In this document: positions 8,253 through 18,105 of the stretch, one piece after another
Numbering within the stretch: the stretch's first letter is position 1
Layout of the letters: the number at the start of each line of letters is the position of its first letter
DNA from: Crocinitomix sp.
Lineage (GTDB): Bacteria; Bacteroidota; Bacteroidia; Flavobacteriales_D; Crocinitomicaceae
DNA length: 43,670 nucleotides
Reading direction: 5' to 3'
Assembly (NCBI GenBank): GCA_030836155.1
Contig: JAURQI010000119.1
Span: forward strand, 1-43,670
Notes under the pieces: generated by a model
Told to the model about the DNA's origin: nothing
Database searches by the model: none
Seen by the model: only the letters and a program-made list of their open reading frames with translations
Made by a program: the position numbers and the translations under genes

Positions 8253-11200
8253 TTAATGTGCTTCGTGGTTATCTCCTCCGCTTCCGTTTCCGTGACCACC
8301 ATCTTGGTCCGTTCCACCGCCATTGCCATGTCCGTCTCCATTATCATGTTCACCATCTCCGTGATCATCTCCGTGTCCACCACCATGTCCATGAGCTGTT
8401 TGGATACCTGCTAATTCAGCATTCTCCTCATTTCTCACTTTCACTTTGTACCATACATTCGGCTTAACACCAATTTCTTCTAGTGCTTGGTAAGAACGCT
8501 TATCTTCAGTTTCCTTGCGGATTACCGAATCATGATCGTTCCAATCTCCGAAAGTAATCGCGTTAGCAGGACATGCATCAGCACATGCTGTTGCTACCTC
8601 GCCATCCATTACTGGACGATCTTCTTTCTTCGCTGTTAATTTACCAGACTGGATTTTTTGGATACAGAATGAACATTTTTCCATTACACCTCTTGTACGA
8701 ACCACAACATCTGGGTTCAATACCATACGTCCTAGATCATCCTGTGCAGGATTTACTTCAGAGAACTTGCGGTAAGAAGGATAGTTAAACCAATTAAAAC
8801 GACGTACTTTGTAAGGACAGTTATTTGCGCAATAACGTGTACCGATACATCTGTTGTACGTCATCATATTTAAGCCTTCATTTGAGTGTGTAGTTGCAGC
8901 AACCGGACAAACCGTTTCACACGGAGCGTGGTTACAGTGGTGACACATCATTGGCATATATGCTACTTTCGGATTATCAGCAGGCTTTTTCAAGCCATCA
9001 AATCCGTTTTCATCAAAATCATCAGGGTTTCTTGTACCCACAGTTGCTTCATCGTCAGAAGCATAATAACGGTCGATACGCAACCAGTGCATTTCACGGC
9101 CTCTTCTTACTTCATCACGTCCAACAACAGGTACGTTGTTTTCAGATCCACAAGCAACAACACATGCTCCACAACCAACACAAAGGTTCAAATCAATCGA
9201 CATTCCCCATCTATGACCTACTTCTTCAACTGGGTGAGATTCCCATAAGTCAAACTCTTCTGTAAGTTTTTCTTCATGTTCCCAACCTGTGTGCAATGTA
9301 TGTCTATGGTTGTATGCAGAAGCATCTTTGTGTTTATAAATATCAAGCGTCGTCTCTTTCATAATAGAGTTACGCGCCATTACAGTAGCATGTGTTTGAG
9401 TACATGCTAAAATGTACTTTTCTCCAGCATCAGCAACAGTTGCAGAAAATGCTTCGTTTGCTCCAGCCGGTGCAATTTTGAAGGCATTCGCTCCAATCAA
9501 ATCCTTAGAAGCTTCCCCGTATGCTCCGGCTTGTTGGTAAGCTGATTTTCCAATCGCTTCACCGCCTTCACCACGACCATATCCATATGCGATACCGATA
9601 GTACCTGGTGTTTGACCAGGTTGCGGGTAAACTGGTAATTTCACTGTTGAATCACCAACAGTTACATTCACCACATTTTGCTGTTGTTCTTGTCCAAGAC
9701 CTTTATTAAAGTCTTTAGCATCCATATCAGATGGTGCCATGGTTACATAGTTGTCCCACGTCACTTTTGATACTGGATCTGGAAGTTCTTGCAACCAAGG
9801 GTTGTTCGCGTGGATACCTGTTCCGATACCAGCTTTTTGGTAGAATGAAATCTCCCATTCTCCTGATGCAATTCCTTTTTCAGCCTTTCCAGCAGCGTTC
9901 AAATTACCATTGAAAGAAACTGCTGTTGCAGCTACTGGCATGTCTTCACCACAACTTTGGTGAACCATTGCCGACCAATATGTGTGGAAATCTGCATACG
10001 TGTTTTGAGCCGCAAAGCCCCACTTCTTCCAGATTCCTCTGATATAATCGTAATAGTTTTTACTGTCTTTACCAGCATGTTCAGCCATTCCTGCCCACAC
10101 CATCAATGATTCTGCCACAGGGCGAGTATCATGAAGTGGTCGAATAGTTGGCTGTGATAATGAATAGTGATTCATTTTTGGATTAAAATCATCCCATTGT
10201 TCTAGTGCATGACTAGCTGGAGCGATATAATCACAAAGAGAGGCTGTTTCATCTGCGTATCGTGCCATCGAAACTTTCGTTCCAACCTTCGCTAAACCAG
10301 CTTTGAATCCTTCTGCATTTTTGTATGAATAAGCTGGGTTGGTGTCCCACATTACGATTGCACCAACTTTCCCTGCATTCATATCTTTAACCAACGCATC
10401 CATCTTCGCGTCTTCCGACATATGGAGTTCGATTGGATTGTTCAAGTTAATTGTCGACGCATAGTTTCCTAACGCATCATTAATCGCATTTACGATTACT
10501 TGAACAGACTTTCTATTTGAACCTGCCACTACGATTGATTCGCCTTTATTAGCTTTCAATTCTTTAGCTGCAGCTTTTACGCTATTTTGAACTGCTTCTG
10601 GCAACGATGCTGTATCAACACCTGCAACAGACGTACCGCTTACCTCTTTTAAAATAAGAGCAGCGACCTTACCTTGTTCAGAAGGTTTAATTTGAGTTCT
10701 TGCATCTGCATTTGAACCAGTGATCGACATATTTGATTCGAACTGGTGTAAACGAGACATCCACTCACCATCCGGATTTCTTGTTGCCAAATAATCAGGC
10801 ATGAATTGAGTTGGCATTACCCAAGAATTAAAGAAATCGGCAGCAATACTTACTACTGTTTTCGCTTTTGTGAAGTCATAATCAGGAATCACACGTTTAC
10901 CGAATGATTCGAGGTTAGCTTCTCTAATTCCGTTATAAGATACAGCGTCATATTGAACATGCTGAATATTTGAATCATCACTTACTGCGGGAACAACAGC
11001 AGCAATATTCGCAGCGGCTATGCTATCAACAGCAGCAACACCTTGAGCAATTGCAGCAGCCATTGGCTCAACTGCAGGCTCTCCACCACCCAATGATCGC
11101 TTAAACTCAGCGATAATCTCACGTGTTGATGGACTGATTACTGTATTTGATAATAGAACAACTTTTTTACCACTGTTGGCAGCAGCTTTAAGTTTGTTCA

Positions 11201-11705
11201 TGATATCCTTATCAACAGATGACCATGATGCTTCTGCGCCTCCAGCTTGAGGAGCCGTTAAACGCTCACCATCATAAAGTGAAAGAACCGAACCAATAAT
11301 TCGTGCATTCGTTCCACCTTTTGTAAACCCGTTGTTTTTATTTCCTTTAATATGGATTGGACGACCTTCTCTGGTCTTCACCATAATGCTAGCATAAGTC
11401 TCACCATCATAATATGATGAAGCGTACCAGTTTGCAACACCAGGTGTTACATCTTCTGGTTTAACCGCATAAGGAACCGCCTTAACTACCGGTGCCTCAC
11501 AAGCTGCAACTGTTGCAGCAGCCACACTGAAACCTAGAAATTTAAGAAAATCTCTACGCCCGGTTGATGATTCTTTGACTTTATCCTCAGCTAAAAATTG
11601 GTCAACACTTAACTCTTGAGGGAATTCATTCTTCGCTGAAGCTACAAACTCCGGCGTTTCATTCAATTCATCAAGACCTTTCCAGTATTTCTTATTTGTT
11701 CCCAT
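8253..11705 (-). CDS. actB: Alternative complex III subunit ActB, molybdopterin-oxidoreductase-like/iron-sulfur fusion
   Basis: ActB fuses a molybdoenzyme-like domain, which in characterised complexes lacks the Mo cofactor, to a ferredoxin-like domain that passes electrons from quinol to the hemes. In the 1150-residue protein, residues 48-69 (GRRDFLKFLGFSVAAATVAAC) form a twin-arginine signal ending in a lipobox-like Cys69, placed well inside the N terminus as is usual for this family. The cluster-binding region lies at about 840-1045, with CVGCGACVVAC, CHHCNHAPCETVCP, CIGTRYCANNCPY and CSFCIQKIQ...CADACP, enough cysteines for four clusters. The last 50 residues are a Gly/His/Asp repeat-like tail. 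It is preceded by actA and followed by actC. Start ATG at 11705 keeps the conserved KYWKGLDEL opening. Confidence 0.96.
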   Translation of the reverse strand: MGTNKKYWKGLDELNETPEFVASAKNEFPQELSVDQFLAEDKVKESSTGRRDFLKFLGFSVAAATVAACEAPVVKAVPYAVKPEDVTPGVANWYASSYYDGETYASIMVKTREGRPIHIKGNKNNGFTKGGTNARIIGSVLSLYDGERLTAPQAGGAEASWSSVDKDIMNKLKAAANSGKKVVLLSNTVISPSTREIIAEFKRSLGGGEPAVEPMAAAIAQGVAAVDSIAAANIAAVVPAVSDDSNIQHVQYDAVSYNGIREANLESFGKRVIPDYDFTKAKTVVSIAADFFNSWVMPTQFMPDYLATRNPDGEWMSRLHQFESNMSITGSNADARTQIKPSEQGKVAALILKEVSGTSVAGVDTASLPEAVQNSVKAAAKELKANKGESIVVAGSNRKSVQVIVNAINDALGNYASTINLNNPIELHMSEDAKMDALVKDMNAGKVGAIVMWDTNPAYSYKNAEGFKAGLAKVGTKVSMARYADETASLCDYIAPASHALEQWDDFNPKMNHYSLSQPTIRPLHDTRPVAESLMVWAGMAEHAGKDSKNYYDYIRGIWKKWGFAAQNTYADFHTYWSAMVHQSCGEDMPVAATAVSFNGNLNAAGKAEKGIASGEWEISFYQKAGIGTGIHANNPWLQELPDPVSKVTWDNYVTMAPSDMDAKDFNKGLGQEQQQNVVNVTVGDSTVKLPVYPQPGQTPGTIGIAYGYGRGEGGEAIGKSAYQQAGAYGEASKDLIGANAFKIAPAGANEAFSATVADAGEKYILACTQTHATVMARNSIMKETTLDIYKHKDASAYNHRHTLHTGWEHEEKLTEEFDLWESHPVEEVGHRWGMSIDLNLCVGCGACVVACGSENNVPVVGRDEVRRGREMHWLRIDRYYASDDEATVGTRNPDDFDENGFDGLKKPADNPKVAYMPMMCHHCNHAPCETVCPVAATTHSNEGLNMMTYNRCIGTRYCANNCPYKVRRFNWFNYPSYRKFSEVNPAQDDLGRMVLNPDVVVRTRGVMEKCSFCIQKIQSGKLTAKKEDRPVMDGEVATACADACPANAITFGDWNDHDSVIRKETEDKRSYQALEEIGVKPNVWYKVKVRNEENAELAGIQTAHGHGGGHGDDHGDGEHDNGDGHGNGGGTDQDGGHGNGSGGDNHEAH

Positions 11706-11735
11706 ATCTATATATAAGCCTCTTTAATCTTAATA

Positions 11736-13133
11736 TTAGTAGTGACATTTTCCACATTCCAGTCCGCCTAACTCGGCAACCGTCACCACATCATCTTCCA
11801 GGTAACGCTGGTAAGTTGTCTTATCTCTTAATAATCTCTCGTGAATAACATTGTAGTAGCTACCTGTTTCGGCACCTGCTAAATCAACACTTGACTCACG
11901 GTGACATTCGATACACCATCCCATAGTTAAGGTTGGTTTCGTGAATTTCACACTATTCTGATCATAATCGTCATCCGTAACACCAACATTGTTTAAGTCC
12001 TCTGTTGACATGATACGAGCAACCGTTTCTTTCTTCATATTGCCGTGACACTGCTTACAATCAACACCACCTGCAACAACGTGCTGTGAGTGATTAAAAT
12101 AAACGTGATCTGGCAAGTTGTGTACTTTCACCCATTTGATCGGATCAGTATCACCAGTATATTGCTTGATTGCTGGATCCCATCCAGCTGCTTCATAAAT
12201 CTTAGCGATTTCTGCTGTACCTTCTTCCGAGCGTCCTTCAGCAACTGTTTTATGACAGTTCATACAAACATTCACCGAAGGAATTGTTGCATGCTTCGAT
12301 TTTGTTACGGCATTGTGACAGTATTTACAATCTATGCCCAGTTCACCTGCGTGCAATTCGTGTGAGTATGCAATGGGTTGTTCTGGCTTGTAGTTTTCAT
12401 ATACTCCGATATCCAACAACTTCACCATCCCACCTGCTAATAACAAAATGACTACTATGAATACCGTAACTCCGAACCAACCTCTGTTCTCCCAAGCCCA
12501 TTTACGACCAGACTGCCCAATCGTTAATTGCTCTGGTTGAGGAATACCGTCTTGATCTCGCTTTAGCGCTGATAAGTTTCCACGAACGCCACCAACTACA
12601 AAAATTACAACTAGCATTAAGCCAGCTAATAGCCACCAGTATAACGAAGAAGATTCTTCAACAACTACGGGACCAGTTGCAGCAACAGTTCCAGTTGGCG
12701 GTGGTGGAGTCTCATAATTATCTACATAATAAAAGATATTATCGATATCAGAATCCGAAACGTTCTGTGCCGGCATGGCAACCCCGTTCCAGTCTTTATA
12801 CAACTGATTTGCATAACTGTCTCCAGCAGATATGACCGCATTTGAATTTTTAACCCACTTGTAAAAATTCTCTTCAGTAGAGTTGTCAATCCAACGCTCA
12901 CGCGCACCTTGCAATGCAGGCCCTGTCATATCCCTATCAGGAAAGTGACATGCCGCACAGTTATTGTTGAATAGTTTCTTACCCAATTCCTCATCTAACG
13001 CTGGTGCATCTGCAGATTCTGCAGCTGAGTCGTCTTGAACGGCATGAACATTGTGAGTAAAGAAGAAAACAGCAACTGCTAATAAAGCTAAGTGCTTGAT
13101 TTTGTTGGAGATGAACAAAGTTTTTATTTTCAT
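11736..13133 (-). CDS. actA: Alternative complex III subunit ActA, multiheme cytochrome c (six CxxCH)
   Basis: ActA carries the multiheme wire of alternative complex III. I start it at the ATG at 13133 (MKIKTLFISN), giving a signal peptide and 465 residues; a longer frame from 13196 would begin upstream of the likely promoter box at 13185-13192. Six CxxCH motifs are present: residues 59-63, 269-273, 290-294, 359-363, 407-411 and 460-464, the last ending one residue before the stop. The first belongs to a separate class I cytochrome c-like domain (about 47-140, possible Met120 ligand); a proline-rich linker and two membrane helices (163-184 and 218-242) join it to the pentaheme domain. It is the first gene of the respiratory operon, divergent from the SPOR-domain gene. 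Confidence 0.95.
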   Translation of the reverse strand: MKIKTLFISNKIKHLALLAVAVFFFTHNVHAVQDDSAAESADAPALDEELGKKLFNNNCAACHFPDRDMTGPALQGARERWIDNSTEENFYKWVKNSNAVISAGDSYANQLYKDWNGVAMPAQNVSDSDIDNIFYYVDNYETPPPPTGTVAATGPVVVEESSSLYWWLLAGLMLVVIFVVGGVRGNLSALKRDQDGIPQPEQLTIGQSGRKWAWENRGWFGVTVFIVVILLLAGGMVKLLDIGVYENYKPEQPIAYSHELHAGELGIDCKYCHNAVTKSKHATIPSVNVCMNCHKTVAEGRSEEGTAEIAKIYEAAGWDPAIKQYTGDTDPIKWVKVHNLPDHVYFNHSQHVVAGGVDCKQCHGNMKKETVARIMSTEDLNNVGVTDDDYDQNSVKFTKPTLTMGWCIECHRESSVDLAGAETGSYYNVIHERLLRDKTTYQRYLEDDVVTVAELGGLECGKCHY

Positions 13134-13184
13134 TTGAAAAATTTTATTCCTTTTTTCGATCAGTATAGGATACTGAATCTCCCA

Positions 13185-13192
13185 CAAAATTA
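13185..13192 (-). promoter_or_regulatory. Probable -7 box for the act-cox operon
   Basis: On the minus strand this reads TAATTTTG, matching the Bacteroidota primary sigma -7 consensus TAnnTTTG. It lies about 50 bases before the actA start at 13133 and within the first codons of the longer alternative frame, which argues against that frame. I see no good -33 TTTG at the right distance, so support is moderate. The rest of the 13200-13370 gap shows nothing further that I can interpret. Confidence 0.4.
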
Positions 13193-13372
13193 GCACAAAG
13201 TCAGTTTAAGCCTAGGCCTTGGCAGATTTTTTAGACTCATTTGTGTTAATTTAAAATGATTCTAAATAGCCGAATAATCGCAAAGTCTTATAGCATAATA
13301 ATTTGTAGGTGCTGAATGATAAAAATGGTAGAAAGAATAGGACATTTTAAATCATCACAAAGGTGATTTTTT

Positions 13373-13380
13373 TAAATTTG
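13373..13380 (+). promoter_or_regulatory. -7 box for the SPOR-domain gene
   Basis: TAAATTTG matches TAnnTTTG and ends only 7 bases before the ATG at 13388. If used, the transcript would have almost no leader. No clear -33 TTTG is present; a TTTT lies at about the right distance (13345-13348). Confidence 0.5.
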
Positions 13381-13387
13381 CAAAACA

Positions 13388-13897
13388 ATGAGATTGAATC
13401 GATTAAAATACACAGCATTCATGTTATGTGTTTTTGGTGCGCAGCACCTTGCACAAGGACAAGAAGATTGGATGACTTTTCCTGCTCAGAAAAAGGACAC
13501 CAACAAGGTAAAACATGTAGAACTACAGTTTGGCGCTCAGAAAGGCAAGGTGACCTTACATCAAGATTCGAGGATTGACAAGATCAGCGAATTTGTTCGA
13601 ACGGGAGAGGAAACGATGGAGGGCATACAGATTGACGGTTATCGTATTGTCGTTTTCTTTGATCAAGACAAGACAAAAGTAGCGCAACAGAAGGCGAATT
13701 TTCTAGCTCGTTACAATGAACATAAGGCTTATGTTGAGTATGTGGCTCCTAATTATCGGGTTCGGGTCGGAAATTTTAGGACGCGTTTGGAGGCTGAGGC
13801 GCTTAAGAGTGAGTTATTAGCATATTTCCCAACGGCAGTTGTTGTTGAAGACAAAATTCAGTTACCCCCTTTACCGAGCGAAACGGTTACTGAGTAA
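13388..13897 (+). CDS. Secreted SPOR-domain protein
   Basis: A 169-residue protein with an N-terminal signal peptide (MRLNRLKYTAFMLCVFGAQH, cleavage probably after AQGQ) and a C-terminal SPOR-like domain. SPOR domains bind denuded peptidoglycan, often at division sites, so the protein probably acts in the periplasm on or near the cell wall. The diagnostic part is PNYRVRVGNFRTRLEAEALK near residues 118-137, where the RVRVG-F-TRLEAE pattern is typical for Bacteroidota versions, and the preceding half resembles the first strand-helix repeat. There is no enzymatic domain. It is divergent from actA and convergent with infB, with which it shares a terminator; this arrangement beside infB and actA is common in flavobacteria. 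The target process is inferred from the domain only. Confidence 0.85.
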   Translation: MRLNRLKYTAFMLCVFGAQHLAQGQEDWMTFPAQKKDTNKVKHVELQFGAQKGKVTLHQDSRIDKISEFVRTGEETMEGIQIDGYRIVVFFDQDKTKVAQQKANFLARYNEHKAYVEYVAPNYRVRVGNFRTRLEAEALKSELLAYFPTAVVVEDKIQLPPLPSETVTE

Positions 13898-13922
13898 AAT
13901 ATTTTATAAAATTATTGGATAT

Positions 13923-13948
13923 AAAAAACCCGTCATGACGGGTTTTTT
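13923..13948. terminator. Bidirectional terminator between SPOR gene and infB
   Basis: A perfect 26-base palindrome, six A, then CCCGTCATGACGGG, then six T. The GC-rich core flanked by A and T runs works in both directions, ending the SPOR-gene transcript on the plus strand and the rimP-nusA-infB transcript on the minus strand. Confidence 0.9.
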
Positions 13949-13965
13949 GTTGTTCGTAGTTATGC

Positions 13966-16740
13966 TTAGAGTTTCGGTGCCACTTCTACTTCGTGGTAAG
14001 CTTCGATTACGTCTCCAACTTTTAGATCGTTATACTTGTCAATGTTCAATCCACATTCGTAGTTGACTTTGACTTCTTTAACGTCATCTTTAAATCGTTT
14101 TAATGATCCTAGTTCCCCGTCGTATTTTACAATACCATCTCGGATAACTCGAACTTTTGCATTTCTGAGTAGTTTACCTTCTGTAACGAAACAACCTGCA
14201 ATGGTTCCGACTTTCGAAATTCTGAATGTCTCTCGGATTTCTGCTGTGCCCAGTACTTCTTCTTTGAATTCTGGTGCCAACATTCCTTTCATTGCTTCTT
14301 CGATCTCTTCAATAGCTTTGTAGATCACTGAGTACAATCGAATATCAATTCCTTCGCGTTCAGCTGCTTTTCTTGCAATGGCTGAAGGTCTAACTTGGAA
14401 ACCAATAATGATCGCATCCGATGCTGAAGCCAATGTAACGTCTGCTTCAGAAATCTGACCGACTCCTTTGTGAATTACATTCACCTGGATTTTCTCAGTT
14501 GACAATTTCAATAATGAATCGGATACAGCTTCTACGGATCCATCCACATCCCCTTTTACAATCAGGTTCAATTCTTGGAAGTCTCCAATTTGGATTCGTT
14601 TTCCGATATCGTCCAACGTCAATTTCTTTTGCGCTCTAAATCCTTGTTCTCGGTTAAGCTGCTCTCGTTTAGAAGCGATCTGTCTAACTTCCTTCTCATC
14701 CAATAAGGCGTTAAACTGATCACCCGCACTTGGAGCGCCGTTAAAACCTAAGATTGAAACAGGAGTAGAAGGACCGGCAACTTCGACACGCATACCTTTA
14801 TCGTTATGCATAGCTTTTACTCTACCGTGATTTTGTCCTGCTATAATTGGGTCACCGACTTTTAATGTACCAGCCGAAACGAGTACTGTTGTCACATAAC
14901 CTTTTCCTTTATCTAATTGCGATTCCACAACTGTACCCACGGCACGTTTATTTGGATTCGCTTTTAATTCTAGCATTTCAGCCTCAAGCAATACTTTTTC
15001 AAGCAGCTCTTCAATATTTAAACCTTTCTTCGCTGAGATTTCTTGCGATTGGAATTTACCACCCCATTCTTCAACAAGAATATTCATTCCGGAAAGTTGT
15101 TCTTTTATTTTGTCAGGATTTGCTCCAGGCTTATCAATTTTGTTGATAGCAAATACAATTGGCACATCAGCAGCTTGTGCATGAGCTATTGCCTCTTTCG
15201 TTTGCGGCATAACGTCATCGTCCGCAGCAACAATGATAATAGCAATATCCGTTACCTGAGCACCACGAGCACGCATCGCTGTAAAGGCTTCGTGACCTGG
15301 TGTATCTAAGAACGTTACTCGCTTTCCACCTTTGGTTTCCACTGAGTATGCACCAATATGCTGTGTAATTCCTCCGGCCTCGCCTTCTATCACGTTAGCA
15401 GAACGGATGTAATCTAATAACGAAGTTTTACCGTGATCAACGTGTCCCATTACGGTAACAATCGGTGGTCTTGGCAATAAATCACTTTCATTATCCTCTT
15501 CTTCAAGAATTGCTTCTTGCACATCGGCAGATATAAACTCTACCTCGTAAGCAAATTCAGAAGCGACTAATTCAATTGTTTCTCGATCTAAACGCTGGTT
15601 AATTGATGCGAAGATTCCGAGTCCCATACAAGCTGCTATAACCTCTGTTGAATTCACATGCATCATATTGGCCAATTCTGAAACCGTTACGAATTCTGTG
15701 ATCTTCAAGATGCTTTTGTCCAGCTCTTCTTGTTCGAGCTCTTCTGCTCTTTTATCAGCAACGTTTTGTCGTTTTTCACGACGATAAGATGCTCCTTTTC
15801 TCTTATTTCCACCTTGCAGCCTTGCAAGTGTTTCTTTGATTTCCTTTTGGATTTCCGCTTCAGTAACCTGCGGCTTATCCTTGCGATTACTACTTGGGTT
15901 ACCTTTTTTCCCTTTATTTCGGGTGGCTTGCTGTTCAACGTTAACCTTTTTAATTCGCTTACGTTTCTTACGCGAATTACTATCTGATTTTTCCTTTTCT
16001 ACAGGAAGGACAATTTTACCAACAACTACCGGTCCGCTTAATTTCTGTGAGCTTGCTTTAATAGTTGCAATTTCTTCAGGCCTAACAGCTTTTTCCTTTT
16101 TCTCTTCTGGAGCTTTTTCAGCAGCTGGTTTTTCTGCTAATTTTTCTTCCTTATTAGCAACAGGCTCTTCTTTAGCAGCTGGCTTTTCTTCCTTCTTCTT
16201 TTTGGCAGGTCTGGTTTTTTGATTGATGACATCCAAATCAATTTTACCGACAACAGAAGGTTTCTTCGCTTCATCCGCAGCTGACTTCTCCTCATTGACT
16301 TCAGGAGCTTCTTTCGGTTCCTCAGCAACAGGCACTTCTTTCACCTCTTCAACTGGATCTTCTTTCTTCTGAACCTCAACTGGCACCTCTTCTTTGACCA
16401 CAGGGGTCTCCACCTTAACCTCTACTTCAGGTTCAGGAGTTTCGACCTCGTCATCCTCGTCATCTTCGTCATCTGCCGGTTTCTCTGCAAACTTTTTCAT
16501 ATCACGTAACGATATCGATTCGCGCTTTTCGCGGCTTAAACCAACACTTTCTGAATTCTGCTTTGCTTCTTTGTCTTCTGCAAATTCTTCATCCAGCACA
16601 CTGAGGATATCCACCTCAATTTTAGTGTTTGGTTTCGAATCAATCTCGATACCTTTGGTATTTAAGAATTCAACAATAGTAGATATACTAATGTTATACT
16701 CTTTTGCTACCTTATTCAACCTTTTTGCCTTACCTGCCAT
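13966..16740 (-). CDS. infB: Translation initiation factor IF-2
   Basis: IF-2 is the GTPase that brings formyl-methionyl tRNA to the 30S subunit and promotes subunit joining. The 924-residue protein has the N-terminal IF2_N fold ([20 protein letters not shown], residues 4-23), a long Glu/Lys/Pro/Ala-rich linker (about 75-345), a second IF2_N-like segment (about 345-400), then the G domain with GHVDHGKTS near residue 430, DTPGHEAF and NKID, followed by the beta-barrel domains and the C-terminal initiator-tRNA-binding domain ending EVEVAPKL. All GTP-binding motifs look intact. It is last in the rimP-nusA-infB operon, 81 bases after nusA, and is closed by the palindromic terminator shared with the SPOR gene. 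The low-complexity linker produces several long antisense frames, which are not genes. Confidence 0.98.
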   Translation of the reverse strand: MAGKAKRLNKVAKEYNISISTIVEFLNTKGIEIDSKPNTKIEVDILSVLDEEFAEDKEAKQNSESVGLSREKRESISLRDMKKFAEKPADDEDDEDDEVETPEPEVEVKVETPVVKEEVPVEVQKKEDPVEEVKEVPVAEEPKEAPEVNEEKSAADEAKKPSVVGKIDLDVINQKTRPAKKKKEEKPAAKEEPVANKEEKLAEKPAAEKAPEEKKEKAVRPEEIATIKASSQKLSGPVVVGKIVLPVEKEKSDSNSRKKRKRIKKVNVEQQATRNKGKKGNPSSNRKDKPQVTEAEIQKEIKETLARLQGGNKRKGASYRREKRQNVADKRAEELEQEELDKSILKITEFVTVSELANMMHVNSTEVIAACMGLGIFASINQRLDRETIELVASEFAYEVEFISADVQEAILEEEDNESDLLPRPPIVTVMGHVDHGKTSLLDYIRSANVIEGEAGGITQHIGAYSVETKGGKRVTFLDTPGHEAFTAMRARGAQVTDIAIIIVAADDDVMPQTKEAIAHAQAADVPIVFAINKIDKPGANPDKIKEQLSGMNILVEEWGGKFQSQEISAKKGLNIEELLEKVLLEAEMLELKANPNKRAVGTVVESQLDKGKGYVTTVLVSAGTLKVGDPIIAGQNHGRVKAMHNDKGMRVEVAGPSTPVSILGFNGAPSAGDQFNALLDEKEVRQIASKREQLNREQGFRAQKKLTLDDIGKRIQIGDFQELNLIVKGDVDGSVEAVSDSLLKLSTEKIQVNVIHKGVGQISEADVTLASASDAIIIGFQVRPSAIARKAAEREGIDIRLYSVIYKAIEEIEEAMKGMLAPEFKEEVLGTAEIRETFRISKVGTIAGCFVTEGKLLRNAKVRVIRDGIVKYDGELGSLKRFKDDVKEVKVNYECGLNIDKYNDLKVGDVIEAYHEVEVAPKL

Positions 16741-16821
16741 TCTGTATTCTTACTTTTCTGCCTTTAAAGTAAACGTTATTACGTTAAAACTCTATTATTA
16801 GTTTCTAAAAAAACAATTAAC

Positions 16822-18060
16822 TTATTCCTCAAACTCTGCTTTTAGGATTCGCATGATATCTTCAACCGTCTCTTCTTCTAAATCAGTTCTTCTGATCAAT
16901 TCGCTCATGTCCAATTCCAGCACTGATTTTGCAGAATCCAATCCAATCGCTTTAAGCTGAGCTATCACCCAAGCTTCGATTTCATCAGAGAACTCTTCTA
17001 AATCCACATCTTCAATATCCTCTGCACCTTCACGGTAAACATCAATTTCATAACCTGTTAAACGTCCCGCTAATTTGATATTATGTCCGCCTTTACCAAT
17101 AGCTAAAGAAACTTGATCTGTTTTCAAATACACATCTGCTCTGCCGTTTTCTTCATCCAATTCAATAGATGTGATTTTTGCAGGAGATAGTGCACGTTGA
17201 ATGAACAGTTTATCATTATTTGTAAAGTTAATTACATCAATGTTTTCATTTTTCAATTCACGAACGATACCGTGAATACGCGCCCCTTTCATTCCAACAC
17301 AAGCTCCTACTGGATCAATTCGATCATCATAAGATTCAACGGCTACTTTAGCACGTTCACCAGGTTCTCGAACAATCTTCTTAACTGTAATTAAACCGTC
17401 AAACACTTCAGGAACTTCAAGCTCGAATAAACGCTCTAGGAATTCTGTAGCCGTTCTTGACAATACAATTACTGGACTATTATTTCTTAAATCAACCCGT
17501 GCTACAACAGCGCGTACTTGTTCTCCTTTTTTGAAATAGTCTGAAGGGATTTGTTCTTGTTTAGGAAGAATCAATTCGTTTCCTTCATCATCTAGGACTA
17601 AAATCTCACGTTTCCATACTTGATACACCTCACCGGTGATGATATCACCAATACGCTCTTTGTATTTCTTGTAGATATGATCTTTCTCTAATTCAAGAAT
17701 TCTTGAAATCAAGTTTTGGCGAAGCGAAAGCACGTTTCTTCTTCCGAAATCTCCCAATTTGACTTCCTCTGCAACTTCTTCCCCAACTTCAAAATCAGGC
17801 TCAATCTGAACAGCTTTAGACAAAGCAATTTCAGTATTCAAGTCTTCTACTTCACCATCAGGTACGATTTCGCGGTTAATCCAAATTTCGACATCCCCTT
17901 TATCAGGGTTAATGATTACATCAATATGATCATCCGTTCCATATTTTTTCTTTAACATGGATCGAAATACATCCTGAAGGATGTTCATCATTGTTTCTCT
18001 GTCAATGTTCTTGAATTCCTTAAACTCCGCAAAGGATTCTATTAATTCCAACGCATTCAT
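16822..18060 (-). CDS. nusA: Transcription termination/antitermination factor NusA
   Basis: NusA binds RNA polymerase and nascent RNA, affecting pausing, intrinsic termination and antitermination. The 412-residue sequence shows an N-terminal polymerase-binding domain (MNALELIESFAEFKEFKNID), an S1 domain (about 130-200), and two KH domains including the segment DPVGACVGMKGARIHGIVREL and IGKGGHNIKLAGRLTGYEIDV. A short helical C terminus follows (LKAIGLDSAKSVLEL and after), and no extra acidic repeats as in enterobacteria. It is 45 bases after rimP and precedes infB, the near-universal order. The possible leader terminator ahead of rimP is of interest because NusA itself modulates such hairpins. 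Confidence 0.97.
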   Translation of the reverse strand: MNALELIESFAEFKEFKNIDRETMMNILQDVFRSMLKKKYGTDDHIDVIINPDKGDVEIWINREIVPDGEVEDLNTEIALSKAVQIEPDFEVGEEVAEEVKLGDFGRRNVLSLRQNLISRILELEKDHIYKKYKERIGDIITGEVYQVWKREILVLDDEGNELILPKQEQIPSDYFKKGEQVRAVVARVDLRNNSPVIVLSRTATEFLERLFELEVPEVFDGLITVKKIVREPGERAKVAVESYDDRIDPVGACVGMKGARIHGIVRELKNENIDVINFTNNDKLFIQRALSPAKITSIELDEENGRADVYLKTDQVSLAIGKGGHNIKLAGRLTGYEIDVYREGAEDIEDVDLEEFSDEIEAWVIAQLKAIGLDSAKSVLELDMSELIRRTDLEEETVEDIMRILKAEFEE

Positions 18061-18105
18061 TTCTCTTTACTTTTCAAATTAAGGATGAAATCTCATCCGA
18101 CTTTA

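Noticed and set aside
8253..8410. Tandem repeat or CRISPR-like array at the end of actB
   Set aside because: The short GGTCATGG-like repeats encode the Gly/His tail in frame; spacing is irregular and there are no spacers.
8886..9265. Plus-strand open frames of about 120 codons opposite actB
   Set aside because: They mirror the cysteine-rich iron-sulfur region of ActB in two different frames and have no start signals or family features.
13134..13196. Longer N terminus of ActA starting MLILWEIQYP
   Set aside because: It lies over a TAATTTTG promoter box, and the downstream MKIKTLF start gives a proper signal peptide.
13363..13578. Open frame overlapping the start of the SPOR-domain gene
   Set aside because: It is out of frame with a gene that has a clear signal peptide and SPOR motif, and its product has no recognisable feature.
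16394..16801. Plus-strand open frame rich in Ser/Thr opposite infB
   Set aside because: It is the antisense of the low-complexity Glu/Lys linker of IF-2; long antisense frames are expected there.
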